Assembly: GCA_945949395.1 (NCBI GenBank)
Contig: CAMFEK010000021.1
Coordinates: 1 to 35,080, forward strand
DNA length: 35,080 bases
Reading direction: 5' to 3'
From: an uncultured Clostridia bacterium
GTDB lineage: Bacteria > Bacillota > Clostridia > Christensenellales > Borkfalkiaceae
The translations under genes were made by a program, and so were the position numbers. The notes beneath the pieces were generated by a model, which ran no database searches, was not told the DNA's origin, and saw only the letters and a program-made list of their open reading frames with translations. Below, piece by piece: positions 1 through 7,649 of the stretch (positions are counted from its first letter, which is position 1; each line of letters opens with the position of its first letter).

Positions 1-815
1 GATAAGATCATGCCGAACGCGGGATTCAAAAATCCGAACAGAGCGATGGTGGAAGGCTTATTGTACTGCAAAAGCACGCCCCAAAGCGTATACGCGACGG
101 AAGAGACGAGCGAGAGATAGATGAGAATCAAGACGCCCTTCCCCGTCCATACGGTGAGCGTCCCGCCGAGCGCCCAACCGACGAGGGCGAGCAACAAGCC
201 GCCGCACACGAACTGATAGGCGCACAGCGTGACGGGATCCTCATCCTTGGAAAAGAGCTTGATGAGCGAGGAGGAAACCGCCGACGAAAAGGCGGCGAGC
301 AGGATAAACCCTTCCCCGAAAAGGGAAAAGGAGGCGTCTAAACCGTCAAAATTGATGACGAGCACGCCGAAAAAGCCGATGAGACAACCGACCGCTTTCA
401 TCAGCGTGAACCGCTCCTGCCGAAAGAGAAAGCAGGCGACCAGAATGGAGAAGAAAACGTTTACCGTAAACAGCAGGGAACTCTTTACCCCCGAACAGTT
501 GGAAAGTCCGATATAGAAAAAGAGATACTGCACGCCCGTTTGCGCGAGCGAGAGCAAGCCAACTTTCCCCCACGAACTCTTTTTGGGAAACAACACCCTT
601 CTTTGCAAGAAACTGCCGAAGAGTAAGACGAGAACGCCCGCAAGCGTAAAGCGCACGCCAGCAAATAAAAGCGTGGAGCCCGTTCCCTGCACGGCAAAGG
701 CGGAATATCCTATTTTAATGGTAGGAAACGCGCTCCCCCACAAAAAGGAGCATAACAATGCCAAAAGGAGCACGATTCCCTTGTTTTGAAAAAATTTGTC
801 TTTTTGTATCATCAT
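1..815 (-). CDS. DMT/EamA-family transporter, 3' end beyond window
   Basis: Translating the minus strand from the ATG at 815 gives an uninterrupted frame of about 271 residues that runs off the left edge, so the C-terminus is missing. The protein is very hydrophobic, with repeated membrane segments. Its first helix reads LLCSFLWGSAFPTIK, the signature opening of drug/metabolite transporter (EamA) proteins, and a second half begins near residue 180, matching the family's two 5-TM repeats. A second ATG follows directly at 812; either could start. It is the last visible gene of the minus-strand run that begins with the aminopeptidase and starts 37 bases after the stop of the GTPase-like gene. 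Substrate cannot be told; EamA members move amino acids, nucleotides or other metabolites. The family call is firm, the function is not. Confidence 0.85.
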   Translation of the reverse strand, partial: MMIQKDKFFQNKGIVLLLALLCSFLWGSAFPTIKIGYSAFAVQGTGSTLLFAGVRFTLAGVLVLLFGSFLQRRVLFPKKSSWGKVGLLSLAQTGVQYLFFYIGLSNCSGVKSSLLFTVNVFFSILVACFLFRQERFTLMKAVGCLIGFFGVLVINFDGLDASFSLFGEGFILLAAFSSAVSSSLIKLFSKDEDPVTLCAYQFVCGGLLLALVGWALGGTLTVWTGKGVLILIYLSLVSSVAYTLWGVLLQYNKPSTIALFGFLNPAFGMIL

Positions 816-821
816 AACGAT

Positions 822-843
822 ACGCCACCCGTCGGGGTGGCGT
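822..843 (-). terminator. Intergenic hairpin without T-tract
   Basis: A perfect 9-bp inverted repeat (ACGCCACCC / GGGTGGCGT, loop GTCG) sits between the GTPase-like gene and the EamA gene. On the minus strand it is followed by ATCGTT, not a run of T, so it may be a weak or processing hairpin rather than a strong intrinsic terminator. It lies only seven bases before the EamA start codon and could also modulate its translation. Confidence 0.4.
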
Positions 844-852
844 GAAAATTCA

Positions 853-1812
853 TCAATAGAAAGTGGCTACAACGTCCTCCGGCTCCTCGCATTTTTTCAC
901 TTCGATCGCCTTTAGGACGGGACCCTTTCCCTTATACACCTTGTTGGATTCGATAGAAACCCTTGCCGTGACCTCCACCCAATCTTTGGTTTGCAGGCGA
1001 AGGAGACTGTTCGATACGCAGGCGAGACCGCTGTACTGAATGTCCGCCTCGCAACAGGTCATGATATGTCTGCCGATCACGAACGTGCCGGCGGGAAGGC
1101 GCTTATCGCAAGCGACCAGTCCTTTGAAATGCAAAACCTTCCCCTCGTAATTGCCCGTATTTTCGGCGATGTCGCGATAAAAATACGCATAATCCTTGTC
1201 GGAGATCTCCACGACGGGCGCTTCCAAATCGTAAGGAAGGGGATCCTCGATATCGTCGAGCTCCGTCTGCCCGTTCGCCTGTTCGTAAACGATGTCGCAG
1301 CGGCGGGAAATCGCACGGATGACTTTATGAAACTCCGCCTTCTCGTCCCTTGCGGGATCAAATCGGTTAAATACGACCATTTCGGTATACTGAACCTTAT
1401 CGAACGTCTGTTGGCGCATATTCGCGTTGTAGGAAAGAAAGGTTGCCGAATCGAAGAAGGTCATCATCTGATTGATGATCCAACCTTCCGGCATGGCGTC
1501 GAAGAAATCCTGTAGCGGCCACATTCCGTTGTATTCTACGACGACGCGGGCGATATCGTGCTCGAGCTGCAATCCCGTGAGCTTCGCCTCGGTCATATCT
1601 TTCTTCTCGAGCACGCGCAACAGGTAATTTTTAGAGGAGAACTTGCTCTCGTCGTATTCCTCTACGCCCTCCTCGCACACGAGCACGAGCGTCTTTTCAT
1701 CCGACGCAAAGCGTTCGTCCTCCAGCGTTTCCTGAATGAATTTCGTCTTGCCCGATTCGAGAAATCCCATAAAGAAATAGACGGGGGTTTCCTGCGGTAA
1801 TTTTTTTGCCAT
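853..1812 (-). CDS. CobW-like GTPase domain fused to DUF1980-type C-terminal domain
   Basis: The 319-residue protein has a G3E/CobW-like P-loop near its N-terminus (GFLESGKT, about residues 16-23). Other G3E elements are altered: the position of the usual metal-binding GCICC motif is not recognisable, and NRFD (about residue 149) stands where NKxD is expected. The last ~110 residues (YEGKVLHFKG... IGRHIMTCCEAD) resemble the DUF1980/TIGR03943 family, of which YcgQ of Bacillus is a member and which normally works with a separate permease. No permease gene is adjacent here. It starts nine bases after the CobW gene on the same strand, so the two GTPases are probably made together and may form a metal-handling pair. 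Exact role unknown; family assignment is from recognised motifs only. Confidence 0.75.
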   Translation of the reverse strand: MAKKLPQETPVYFFMGFLESGKTKFIQETLEDERFASDEKTLVLVCEEGVEEYDESKFSSKNYLLRVLEKKDMTEAKLTGLQLEHDIARVVVEYNGMWPLQDFFDAMPEGWIINQMMTFFDSATFLSYNANMRQQTFDKVQYTEMVVFNRFDPARDEKAEFHKVIRAISRRCDIVYEQANGQTELDDIEDPLPYDLEAPVVEISDKDYAYFYRDIAENTGNYEGKVLHFKGLVACDKRLPAGTFVIGRHIMTCCEADIQYSGLACVSNSLLRLQTKDWVEVTARVSIESNKVYKGKGPVLKAIEVKKCEEPEDVVATFY

Positions 1813-1821
1813 GGCGTTTCC

Positions 1822-2910
1822 TCACGATAAAAAGAGCTGTTTTAAGGCGTCCTCGTTCAACTTGCAACCGATGACGCAGAATCTTCCGATCACGCCCGCC
1901 TTGCCCCTTCTCACGTCGGGTTCTCCGGGCACGTAATCAAAGTAGATCCATTCCCCGTCGGCGCAATCCACAAACCCCTTGGCGCGCAAAACGGTGCCGT
2001 AGGTCTCTTCCTTCTGCAAAGCGGCGAGAATGGCGTTTATCTCTTCTACGGTGAACTTTTTCGCCGTCTCGATCCCCCAGCTGGTGAACACCTCGTCGGC
2101 ATGGTGGTGATGGTGGTGATGATGCTCGTCCTCCCCGTCCTCGTCGTGGTGATGACAGCAGCAATCGGGATCGTCACACTCTTCCCCGTCATCGTGGTGA
2201 TGGTGGTGATGGTGCTCGTGCTCCTCGTCCTCGTCGTGGTGATGGTGGTGATGGTGCTCATGCTCTTCCCGTTCCCGCTGTTCCCCGGCGAGCTTGACAA
2301 GCTCGGCTTTGAGCGTATCCTCGTTCTGCATCGCTTTTAAGATATCCTTGCCGTCGAGCAGGAGCCAATCGGTGGTAACGAGCGTGGCGGAAGCGTTGTG
2401 TTCGCGGATCAAAGCGACGACCGATTCTATCTTTTCTGATGAGAGATTGCCCGTATGGCTCAGGACGATACAGCTTGCGTTTTCAATCTGATTGTTGAAG
2501 AACTCGCCGAAATTCTTCATGTACATCTTGCACTTGTTGGCGTCGACGACGGTGCAGAAGGAGTTGAGAACGCAATCGGAAAGCTCCGCTCTTTCCACCG
2601 CGGCGATGACGTCGGACAGTTTTCCGACGCCGGAAGGCTCGATGATGATCCGATCGGGCGCATACGTTGCGGATACCTTTTTGAGCGCCTTCGCGAAGTC
2701 GCCGACAAGGGAACAGCAGATACAGCCCGAATTCATTTCGGTGATATTGACGCCTGCGTCCTGCAAAAAGCCTCCGTCGATGCCGATCTCGCCGAATTCG
2801 TTTTCGATGAGCACGACCTGCTCGCCCGCATAGGCTTCCTGAATGAGTTTTTTGATGAGCGTTGTTTTACCCGCTCCGAGAAATCCGGAAAAAATATCAA
2901 TTTTAGTCAT
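1822..2910 (-). CDS. CobW/ZNG1-type GTPase with histidine-rich insert (putative metallochaperone)
   Basis: This is a complete 362-residue G3E GTPase. The Walker A is GFLGAGKT (residues 9-16), the conserved metal site GCICC is at 62-66, and IIEPSG is at 89-94. The G4 position reads SHTG rather than NKxD, as in some CobW subgroups. A CobW C-terminal domain spans about 275-362. Residues 217-270 form a striking metal-binding linker with 27 histidines in three tracts (7, 7 and 8 in a row), a CCCHHH block and many acidic residues. G3E proteins deliver zinc, nickel or cobalt to client enzymes using GTP; zinc is the most likely cargo for this CICC type. It follows the M29 metallopeptidase gene by 55 bases and precedes the second GTPase gene. 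No clear Zur-type operator was seen in the short gap. Confidence 0.88.
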   Translation of the reverse strand: MTKIDIFSGFLGAGKTTLIKKLIQEAYAGEQVVLIENEFGEIGIDGGFLQDAGVNITEMNSGCICCSLVGDFAKALKKVSATYAPDRIIIEPSGVGKLSDVIAAVERAELSDCVLNSFCTVVDANKCKMYMKNFGEFFNNQIENASCIVLSHTGNLSSEKIESVVALIREHNASATLVTTDWLLLDGKDILKAMQNEDTLKAELVKLAGEQREREEHEHHHHHHHDEDEEHEHHHHHHHDDGEECDDPDCCCHHHDEDGEDEHHHHHHHHADEVFTSWGIETAKKFTVEEINAILAALQKEETYGTVLRAKGFVDCADGEWIYFDYVPGEPDVRRGKAGVIGRFCVIGCKLNEDALKQLFLS

Positions 2911-2965
2911 AAAAATGCCTCTGAATGTTTTTGTTCTATTTTTAACCCGAATAAGGGATTTTTAA

Positions 2966-4201
2966 TCATGAAAAATCGATCGCCCAACCGCCGTTCTCAA
3001 AAATCTGAATACGTTCGCCGCTTTCGGTAACGCCCACGATGGAGAGATCCTTTGCGCCGATCATGAAGTCCACGTGAATGGAAGAATCGTTGATCCCCTT
3101 TGCGTGGCATTCCTCCTTCGTCAACTTCTCAAAGTCCTTCAGACAGTTGGTAAAGCCCATGCCGATGGCGAGGTGACAGCTTGCGTTTTCATCGAACAGC
3201 GTGTTGTAGAAGAGAACACCCGTATTGTTGATGGGCGAATCGTAGGGAATGAGGGCACATTCGCCGAGCATACCGGCGGTTTCGTCCATTTTGACCATCT
3301 TTTCCAAAAGCTCCTGACCCTTTTCCGCCTTCACTTCCACGACCTTGCCCTTTTCAAAGCGCATGGAGAAGTTTTCGATGAGCTGTCCCTGATAGGAGAG
3401 AGGCTTGGTGGAATACACGATGCCTTCCGCCTCGCCCGCCTTGGGGGAGGTGAAGATCTCTTCGGAGGGAATGTTGGGATTGAAATATCTTCCGTCGAGC
3501 GTGTTTTCTCCGCCGCCCATGAACAGGCAATCCTTGATGAGCCCGACTTTCAGATCGGTGCCATTGGCGGACTTATATTCGAGGGCGGTAAGGCGTAACG
3601 AATTGAGGTAATCGCACTTTCTGCCCAGATCGTCGTTGTGTCTCGCCCATTCCTTTACGGGATCGGCACCGTCCGCGCGGGAGCAAGCCAAAATGGTATC
3701 CCACATCTTTTCCATCGCCTGGGAAACGGTGAGCTCGGGGAACACCTTCTTCGCCCACGCCTTGCCGGGAACGGCGGCGATGCACCATTGATGTTTATTG
3801 TCGATGGCGTCGCGGTAGGGCTTGGTGATTTTCACCCTCGCCATAGACGCTTTCGTCATCTTTTCGACGTCTACGCCGGAAAGACCGTCGGGATCGTCGG
3901 AGACGAGAAAGAGACGGCAGGGAAGTTTCTCCACCATGTACTTGAGCCTTTCTTCCACCCAGGGGTATACGGTGGACAGGCTCTCTAAACTTGCGTATTT
4001 GACGTCGAGCTTGTCCAAGGGCTGATGCGTCCAGTTCACGAAAACGTTGCCCGCCCCGGCGCGATAGAGCTCCTCTACGACGAGCTCGACAAATTCCGGC
4101 TGATCGAGAGCCGCCGTAACGAATACGTCCTGACCCTTTTTGACGTTGACGCCGCATTTGGCGATGAGCTTTGCATAACGTTTCAACTGCGTTTTATTCA
4201 T
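2966..4201 (-). CDS. M29 family aminopeptidase (thermophilic metallopeptidase type)
   Basis: The 411-residue product matches the M29 family (AmpS/PepS/AmpT), cytosolic dimetal aminopeptidases that release N-terminal residues from peptides; length is normal. The metal-ligand blocks appear in order: EEIFTSP, LGECALIPYDSPIN, ASCHLAIGMGF and IHVDFMIG, with the two metal-binding Glu, the His, and the HxD pair all present. The start is supported by AAGGAG at 4212-4217 and by a consensus promoter immediately upstream. It is the first gene of the run that continues into the histidine-rich CobW GTPase. This raises the possibility that the chaperone serves metalloenzymes such as this one, but that is inference from position alone. 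Confidence 0.92.
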   Translation of the reverse strand: MNKTQLKRYAKLIAKCGVNVKKGQDVFVTAALDQPEFVELVVEELYRAGAGNVFVNWTHQPLDKLDVKYASLESLSTVYPWVEERLKYMVEKLPCRLFLVSDDPDGLSGVDVEKMTKASMARVKITKPYRDAIDNKHQWCIAAVPGKAWAKKVFPELTVSQAMEKMWDTILACSRADGADPVKEWARHNDDLGRKCDYLNSLRLTALEYKSANGTDLKVGLIKDCLFMGGGENTLDGRYFNPNIPSEEIFTSPKAGEAEGIVYSTKPLSYQGQLIENFSMRFEKGKVVEVKAEKGQELLEKMVKMDETAGMLGECALIPYDSPINNTGVLFYNTLFDENASCHLAIGMGFTNCLKDFEKLTKEECHAKGINDSSIHVDFMIGAKDLSIVGVTESGERIQIFENGGWAIDFS

Positions 4202-4233
4202 ATTTGTTTTTCTCCTTCGGTTTTTTCCCTTTT

Positions 4234-4262
4234 ATTATAGCCGACTTACCTTTTTTCGTCAA
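4234..4262 (-). promoter_or_regulatory. Sigma-A promoter for the aminopeptidase-CobW operon
   Basis: On the minus strand TTGACG (4262-4257) and TATAAT (4239-4234) are separated by exactly 17 bases. Transcription would start near 4227, giving a leader of about 26 bases that contains the AAGGAG ribosome binding site. The -35 begins four bases after the nrdG stop codon. Confidence 0.85.
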
Positions 4263-4265
4263 CGA

Positions 4266-4796
4266 TTATTCCCCGAAAAGAAGGGTGATTTTCCCCATTT
4301 TTCTCGTGGCGTTCATGTCGATCACGCGTTGATTGGACGAGCCTCTGAACTTTAACGAGATGTCGTAAAGCTCCTGCTTGAATTCCCCGTCCACCAGAAC
4401 GTCGACGAGATCGAGCATATCCTTCGTGTATTCGCAGTTGAAGCGGGGTTCGGTAAAGGAAACGCCGTCGTCGGATAACGTATTGCCCGTATACGCCCAT
4501 ACGTTCTTTTGCGGGTAGCGCTCCTTCATTCTCCTCAAAAAGGGCAAAAGTCCCCTTTGGTTGCTCGTTTCAAACGGCTCCCCGCCGAGGAGAGAAAGCC
4601 CCTTGATATAACTCAAGTCCAGCTCGGCAAACAGCTCCTGTTCCGTTTCCGACGTAAACGGCTTGCCGTAAGAAAAGTCCCACGCGACTTCGTTAAAGCA
4701 GTTTTTGCAGCGGTGGGTACAGCCGGAAACGAAGAGAGAGACCCTCACGCCCTCCCCGTTCGCGATATCGCATTTTTTGATCGTAGCGTAATTCAT
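4266..4796 (-). CDS. nrdG: Anaerobic ribonucleotide reductase activating protein
   Basis: This 176-residue radical-SAM enzyme installs the glycyl radical on NrdD using S-adenosylmethionine and a [4Fe-4S] cluster. The cluster motif CTHRCKNC (Cx3Cx2C) is near residue 26-33, followed by the SAM-binding block LLGGEPF. Other conserved parts include VWAYTGNT and a C-terminal SSNQRVID stretch. The frame is open to 4820, but the start chosen is the ATG at 4796 because AGGAG lies at 4802-4806 with five-base spacing, and MNYATIKKCD is the usual N-terminus. It follows nrdD on the same strand, with a strong hairpin terminator in between that probably lowers its expression relative to the reductase. Confidence 0.95.
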   Translation of the reverse strand: MNYATIKKCDIANGEGVRVSLFVSGCTHRCKNCFNEVAWDFSYGKPFTSETEQELFAELDLSYIKGLSLLGGEPFETSNQRGLLPFLRRMKERYPQKNVWAYTGNTLSDDGVSFTEPRFNCEYTKDMLDLVDVLVDGEFKQELYDISLKFRGSSNQRVIDMNATRKMGKITLLFGE

Positions 4797-4820
4797 AAAA
4801 GCTCCTGATAAAAATCTCAA

Positions 4821-4844
4821 AAACGGGGAATCGCTTCCCCGTTT
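4821..4844 (-). terminator. Hairpin terminator between nrdD and nrdG
   Basis: A perfect 10-bp stem (AAACGGGGAA / TTCCCCGTTT, loop TCGC) is flanked by A and T runs, so it can act on either strand. On the minus strand it lies between the nrdD stop and the nrdG start, and its T-run is short (five T, then GAG). Partial read-through into nrdG is therefore expected. Confidence 0.75.
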
Positions 4845-4856
4845 TTTCGGTTTGGA

Positions 4857-7031
4857 TTAAAGATGTAACACTCTGTCTTTGATTTCCTGCGTTCTGCCCT
4901 GATTCCAGTACTGCGTGCCGATATATCCGCAGGTGCGGCGCGCCACGTTGAGTTTGGTCTGATCGCGGTTGCCGCATTTGGGACATTCCCAAACGAGCTT
5001 GCCGTCTTTATCCGTCTTGATCTGAATTTCCCCGTCGAAGCCGCATTCCTGACAATAGTCGCTCTTGGTATTCAGCTCGGCGTACATGATGTTATCGTAG
5101 ATGAACTTCATCACCTCGAGTACGGCGGGAATGTTATCCTGCATGTTGGGCACTTCCACGTACGAAATGGCGCCGCCGGGAGAAAGGCGTTGGAATTCCG
5201 ATTCGAATTTCAGCTTGGTGAACGCGTCGATCTGCTCGGTCACGTGCACGTGATAGCTGTTGGTGATATAGTTTTTATCCGTGATGCCGGGAATGATGCC
5301 GAATCTCTTTTGCAGAGCCTTGGCAAACTTATAGGTCGTGCTTTCGAGCGGCGTGCCGTAGATGGAGAAGTCGATATTTTCCTTCTTTTTCCATTCCGCG
5401 CACTTGTCGTTCATGTGCTGCATCACCTTCAGCGCGAAGGGCTTTGCCTCCTCGTCGGTATGCGATTTACCCGTCATATACTTGACGCATTCGTAAAGCC
5501 CCGCATAGCCCAAGGAGATGGTGGAATAGCCGCCGTAAAGGAGTTTATCGATCTTCTCGCCCTTTTGCAGTCTTGCGAGCGCGCCGTGCTGCCACAGGAT
5601 GGGAGCCGCGTCGGAGAGCGTACCCTTCAAACGGTTATGACGGCACATCAGAGCCTTATAGCAAAGATCGAGTCTCGCGTCGTAGATCTGCCAGAACTTT
5701 TCCATGTCGCCGCCCGAAGAGAGCGCGATATCGGGAAGATTGAGGGTGACGACGCCCTGATTGAATCTGCCGTAGTATTGCGGCTGTCCCTTTTCGTTGA
5801 CGTAAGGGGTGAGGAAACTTCTGCAACCCATACAGGTATAGCAATGCCCTTCCCCGTTTTTGTCCACCTTGTATTCGAGCATCTTCTTTTCGGAGATGTA
5901 ATCGGGAACCATGCGCTTCGCCGTACACTTTGCCGCCAGCTCGGTGAGAGCAAAGTACTTGCTGCCCTCCGTGACGTTATCTTCCTCCAACACGTAGATG
6001 AGTTTGGGGAAGGCAGGCGTGATCCATACGCCCGCTTCGTTTTTCACGCCCTGAATGCGCTGCTTCAACGTTTCCTCGATGATGAGGGCGAGGTCGTCTC
6101 TTTCCTGTTCGTTTCTCGCCTCGCCGAGATACATGAACACGGTCACAAACGGCGCCTGACCGTTCGTGGTGAGGAGGGTGACGACCTGATACTGGATCAT
6201 CTGCACGCCCTTTCTCACTTCCTCGCGCAACCTCTTTTCGGAAATCTTATTGATGAGTTCTTCGTCCGTGATATTCGCGGCTGCGAGTTCCTCCGCAACG
6301 TCCTTTCTGATCTTCTGACGGGAAACGTCTACGAAGGGCGCAAGGTGCGTGAGCGAAATGCTCTGACCGCCGTACTGGTTAGACGCGACCTGCGCGATGA
6401 TCTGCGTGGCGATGTTGCACGCCGTGGAGAAACTGTGCGGTCTCTCGATCATGGTGCCGGAAATCACGGTGCCGTTCTGGAGCATATCCTCTAAATTGAC
6501 GAGGTCGCAATTGTGCATGTGCTGAGCAAAATAATCGGCGTCGTGGAAATGAATGATCCCCTCGTTGTGCGCGCGCACGATATCGGGCGGGAGCAGAATA
6601 CGGTTCGTGATGTCCTTGCTGACCTCGCCCGCCATATAATCACGCTGAACGGAATTGACCGTGGGGTTCTTGTTGGAGTTTTCCTGCTTGACTTCCTCGT
6701 TATTGCACTCGATGAGAGAAAGAATTTTATCGTCCGTCGTGTTGGAAACGCGCGCCATGCTGCGGGTATAACGGTAGGTTATGTACTTTCTGGCAAGCGG
6801 GAACTTTTTCGCGTCCATCAACTGGTCTTCCACCATATCCTGGATCTCCTCCACGTTGACGGCTCTCGTCATGCTTTTACATTTATCTTGAACTTTAGCG
6901 GCGATGCTCACGATCTGCTTTTTCGTCAGTCTGTCCTGCATGGACACCTCGTCGTTCGCTTTTTTGATCGCGTTTTCGATCTTCTCAATATCGAACGCAA
7001 CCTCCTGACCGCTTCTTTTTATAATCTTCAT
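4857..7031 (-). CDS. nrdD: Anaerobic (class III) ribonucleoside-triphosphate reductase
   Basis: This 724-residue oxygen-sensitive enzyme reduces ribonucleoside triphosphates to deoxy forms. Residues 1-95 form an ATP-cone regulatory domain. The active-site region includes HNCDLVNLED (Cys175) and HCYTCMGCRSF. Near the end, four zinc cysteines (660, 663, 683, 686) precede the glycyl-radical loop RRTCGYIG, in which Gly702 carries the radical. Length is typical. The start is preceded by GGAGG with good spacing, and a promoter with paired NrdR-type sites lies directly upstream. nrdG, its activase, is next on the same strand. Presence of this enzyme shows that the organism makes DNA precursors without oxygen. 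All key residues are intact. Confidence 0.97.
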   Translation of the reverse strand: MKIIKRSGQEVAFDIEKIENAIKKANDEVSMQDRLTKKQIVSIAAKVQDKCKSMTRAVNVEEIQDMVEDQLMDAKKFPLARKYITYRYTRSMARVSNTTDDKILSLIECNNEEVKQENSNKNPTVNSVQRDYMAGEVSKDITNRILLPPDIVRAHNEGIIHFHDADYFAQHMHNCDLVNLEDMLQNGTVISGTMIERPHSFSTACNIATQIIAQVASNQYGGQSISLTHLAPFVDVSRQKIRKDVAEELAAANITDEELINKISEKRLREEVRKGVQMIQYQVVTLLTTNGQAPFVTVFMYLGEARNEQERDDLALIIEETLKQRIQGVKNEAGVWITPAFPKLIYVLEEDNVTEGSKYFALTELAAKCTAKRMVPDYISEKKMLEYKVDKNGEGHCYTCMGCRSFLTPYVNEKGQPQYYGRFNQGVVTLNLPDIALSSGGDMEKFWQIYDARLDLCYKALMCRHNRLKGTLSDAAPILWQHGALARLQKGEKIDKLLYGGYSTISLGYAGLYECVKYMTGKSHTDEEAKPFALKVMQHMNDKCAEWKKKENIDFSIYGTPLESTTYKFAKALQKRFGIIPGITDKNYITNSYHVHVTEQIDAFTKLKFESEFQRLSPGGAISYVEVPNMQDNIPAVLEVMKFIYDNIMYAELNTKSDYCQECGFDGEIQIKTDKDGKLVWECPKCGNRDQTKLNVARRTCGYIGTQYWNQGRTQEIKDRVLHL

Positions 7032-7059
7032 CCTTTACCTCCTTCGGGTTCGTATTTAC

Positions 7060-7089
7060 AGTATATACCATATTTAGTGTTTTTGTCAA
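7060..7089 (-). promoter_or_regulatory. Sigma-A promoter of nrdDG
   Basis: On the minus strand TTGACA (7089-7084) is followed after 18 bases by TATACT (7065-7060); an overlapping TATATA at 16 bases is an alternative. The predicted start near 7053 gives a short leader that includes the GGAGG of nrdD. NrdR-type box 1 covers the spacer and touches the -10. Confidence 0.8.
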
Positions 7090-7113
7090 CTGTATAGACA
7101 CAAAATATGGGTA
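7065..7113. promoter_or_regulatory. Tandem NrdR-box-like operators upstream of nrdD
   Basis: Two 16-base near-palindromes match the NrdR box pattern ACACTATATATAGTGT. Box 1 is at 7065-7080 (ATACCATATTTAGTGT, 13 of 16 in its best orientation) and box 2 at 7098-7113 (ACACAAAATATGGGTA). Their centres are 33 bases apart, close to three helical turns, as in known paired NrdR sites. Box 1 overlaps the promoter and box 2 lies just upstream, consistent with repression when dATP is plentiful. The nrdR gene is not in this window. Confidence 0.75.
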
Positions 7114-7156
7114 AAAAAATATAATGGCTACCCACGAATTTTATAGGGTAGCCATT
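7114..7156 (-). terminator. Terminator of the HAD-gltX-GNAT operon
   Basis: An 11-bp perfect stem (AATGGCTACCC, 7123-7133, with GGGTAGCCATT, 7146-7156) is followed on the minus strand by ATATTTTTTT. It sits 21 bases past the stop of the GNAT gene and ends right at NrdR-type box 2, insulating the nrdD promoter. Confidence 0.85.
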
Positions 7157-7177
7157 CAAAAAAATAATACCTATCCG

Positions 7178-7645
7178 TTAAAGGATCTGTTCCATCTGCG
7201 TCTTTAAGATTTTCATGCCCCGCGAGCGATAAAAGGAGATCGCCCCTTCGTTCCCCTCCCACACGTTTAAGGTGAGGTTATAATACCCCTTCTCCTTCGC
7301 ATAGCAAAGAAGGTGGCGATACAGCGAAGAGCCGACGCCCTTTTCGCGGGCGCACTCGTCCACGCAGAGATCGTCGAGATACAGGGTATCGTGCGAGACG
7401 AGATTTTCTCCCCTCGCGCGTTGACGGATGCAGAAGGCGTAGCCGAGCACCCTATCCCCCTCCTCCGCGACGAACACGGGCGTACTTTCCCTTTGGGACA
7501 ATATGTCTTTCAGCTCCTCTTGCGTATACTTTCTCCTGTCCCGAAGAAAGATATCGGGGCGGATATCCGCGTGCACGTTATTCACCTGCAATAAAAGTCT
7601 CATGAGGGCGGGAATATCCCTATCTTCGGCAAAACGAATATTCAT
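7178..7645 (-). CDS. GNAT-family N-acetyltransferase
   Basis: The product is about 155 residues when read from the ATG at 7645 (MNIRFAEDRD), the usual N-terminus of this fold. The open frame reaches back to 7684 but would then overlap gltX and carry an unrelated basic leader. The acetyl-CoA binding motif A is present as REKGVGSSLYRHL, preceded by the beta-strand LYLDDLCVD and followed by the beta5 region NVWEGNEGAISFYRSRG. The substrate (an amine on a small molecule or protein) cannot be predicted. It starts four bases after the gltX stop, is the last gene of its operon and is followed by a strong terminator. Confidence 0.85.
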   Translation of the reverse strand: MNIRFAEDRDIPALMRLLLQVNNVHADIRPDIFLRDRRKYTQEELKDILSQRESTPVFVAEEGDRVLGYAFCIRQRARGENLVSHDTLYLDDLCVDECAREKGVGSSLYRHLLCYAKEKGYYNLTLNVWEGNEGAISFYRSRGMKILKTQMEQIL

Positions 7646-7649
7646 AGCC

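Noticed and set aside
2098..2262. Short repeated units resembling a CRISPR or tandem array
   Set aside because: The repeats are CAT/CAC histidine codons inside the CobW gene, with no regular repeat-spacer pattern.
2911..2965. Possible metal-responsive operator before the CobW gene
   Set aside because: Only a CCC/GGG triplet pair around a six-base centre was found, too weak for a Zur or similar site.
5190..6494. Open frame of 434 codons antisense to nrdD
   Set aside because: It lies wholly inside nrdD, whose catalytic residues are all intact, and its product shows no family features.
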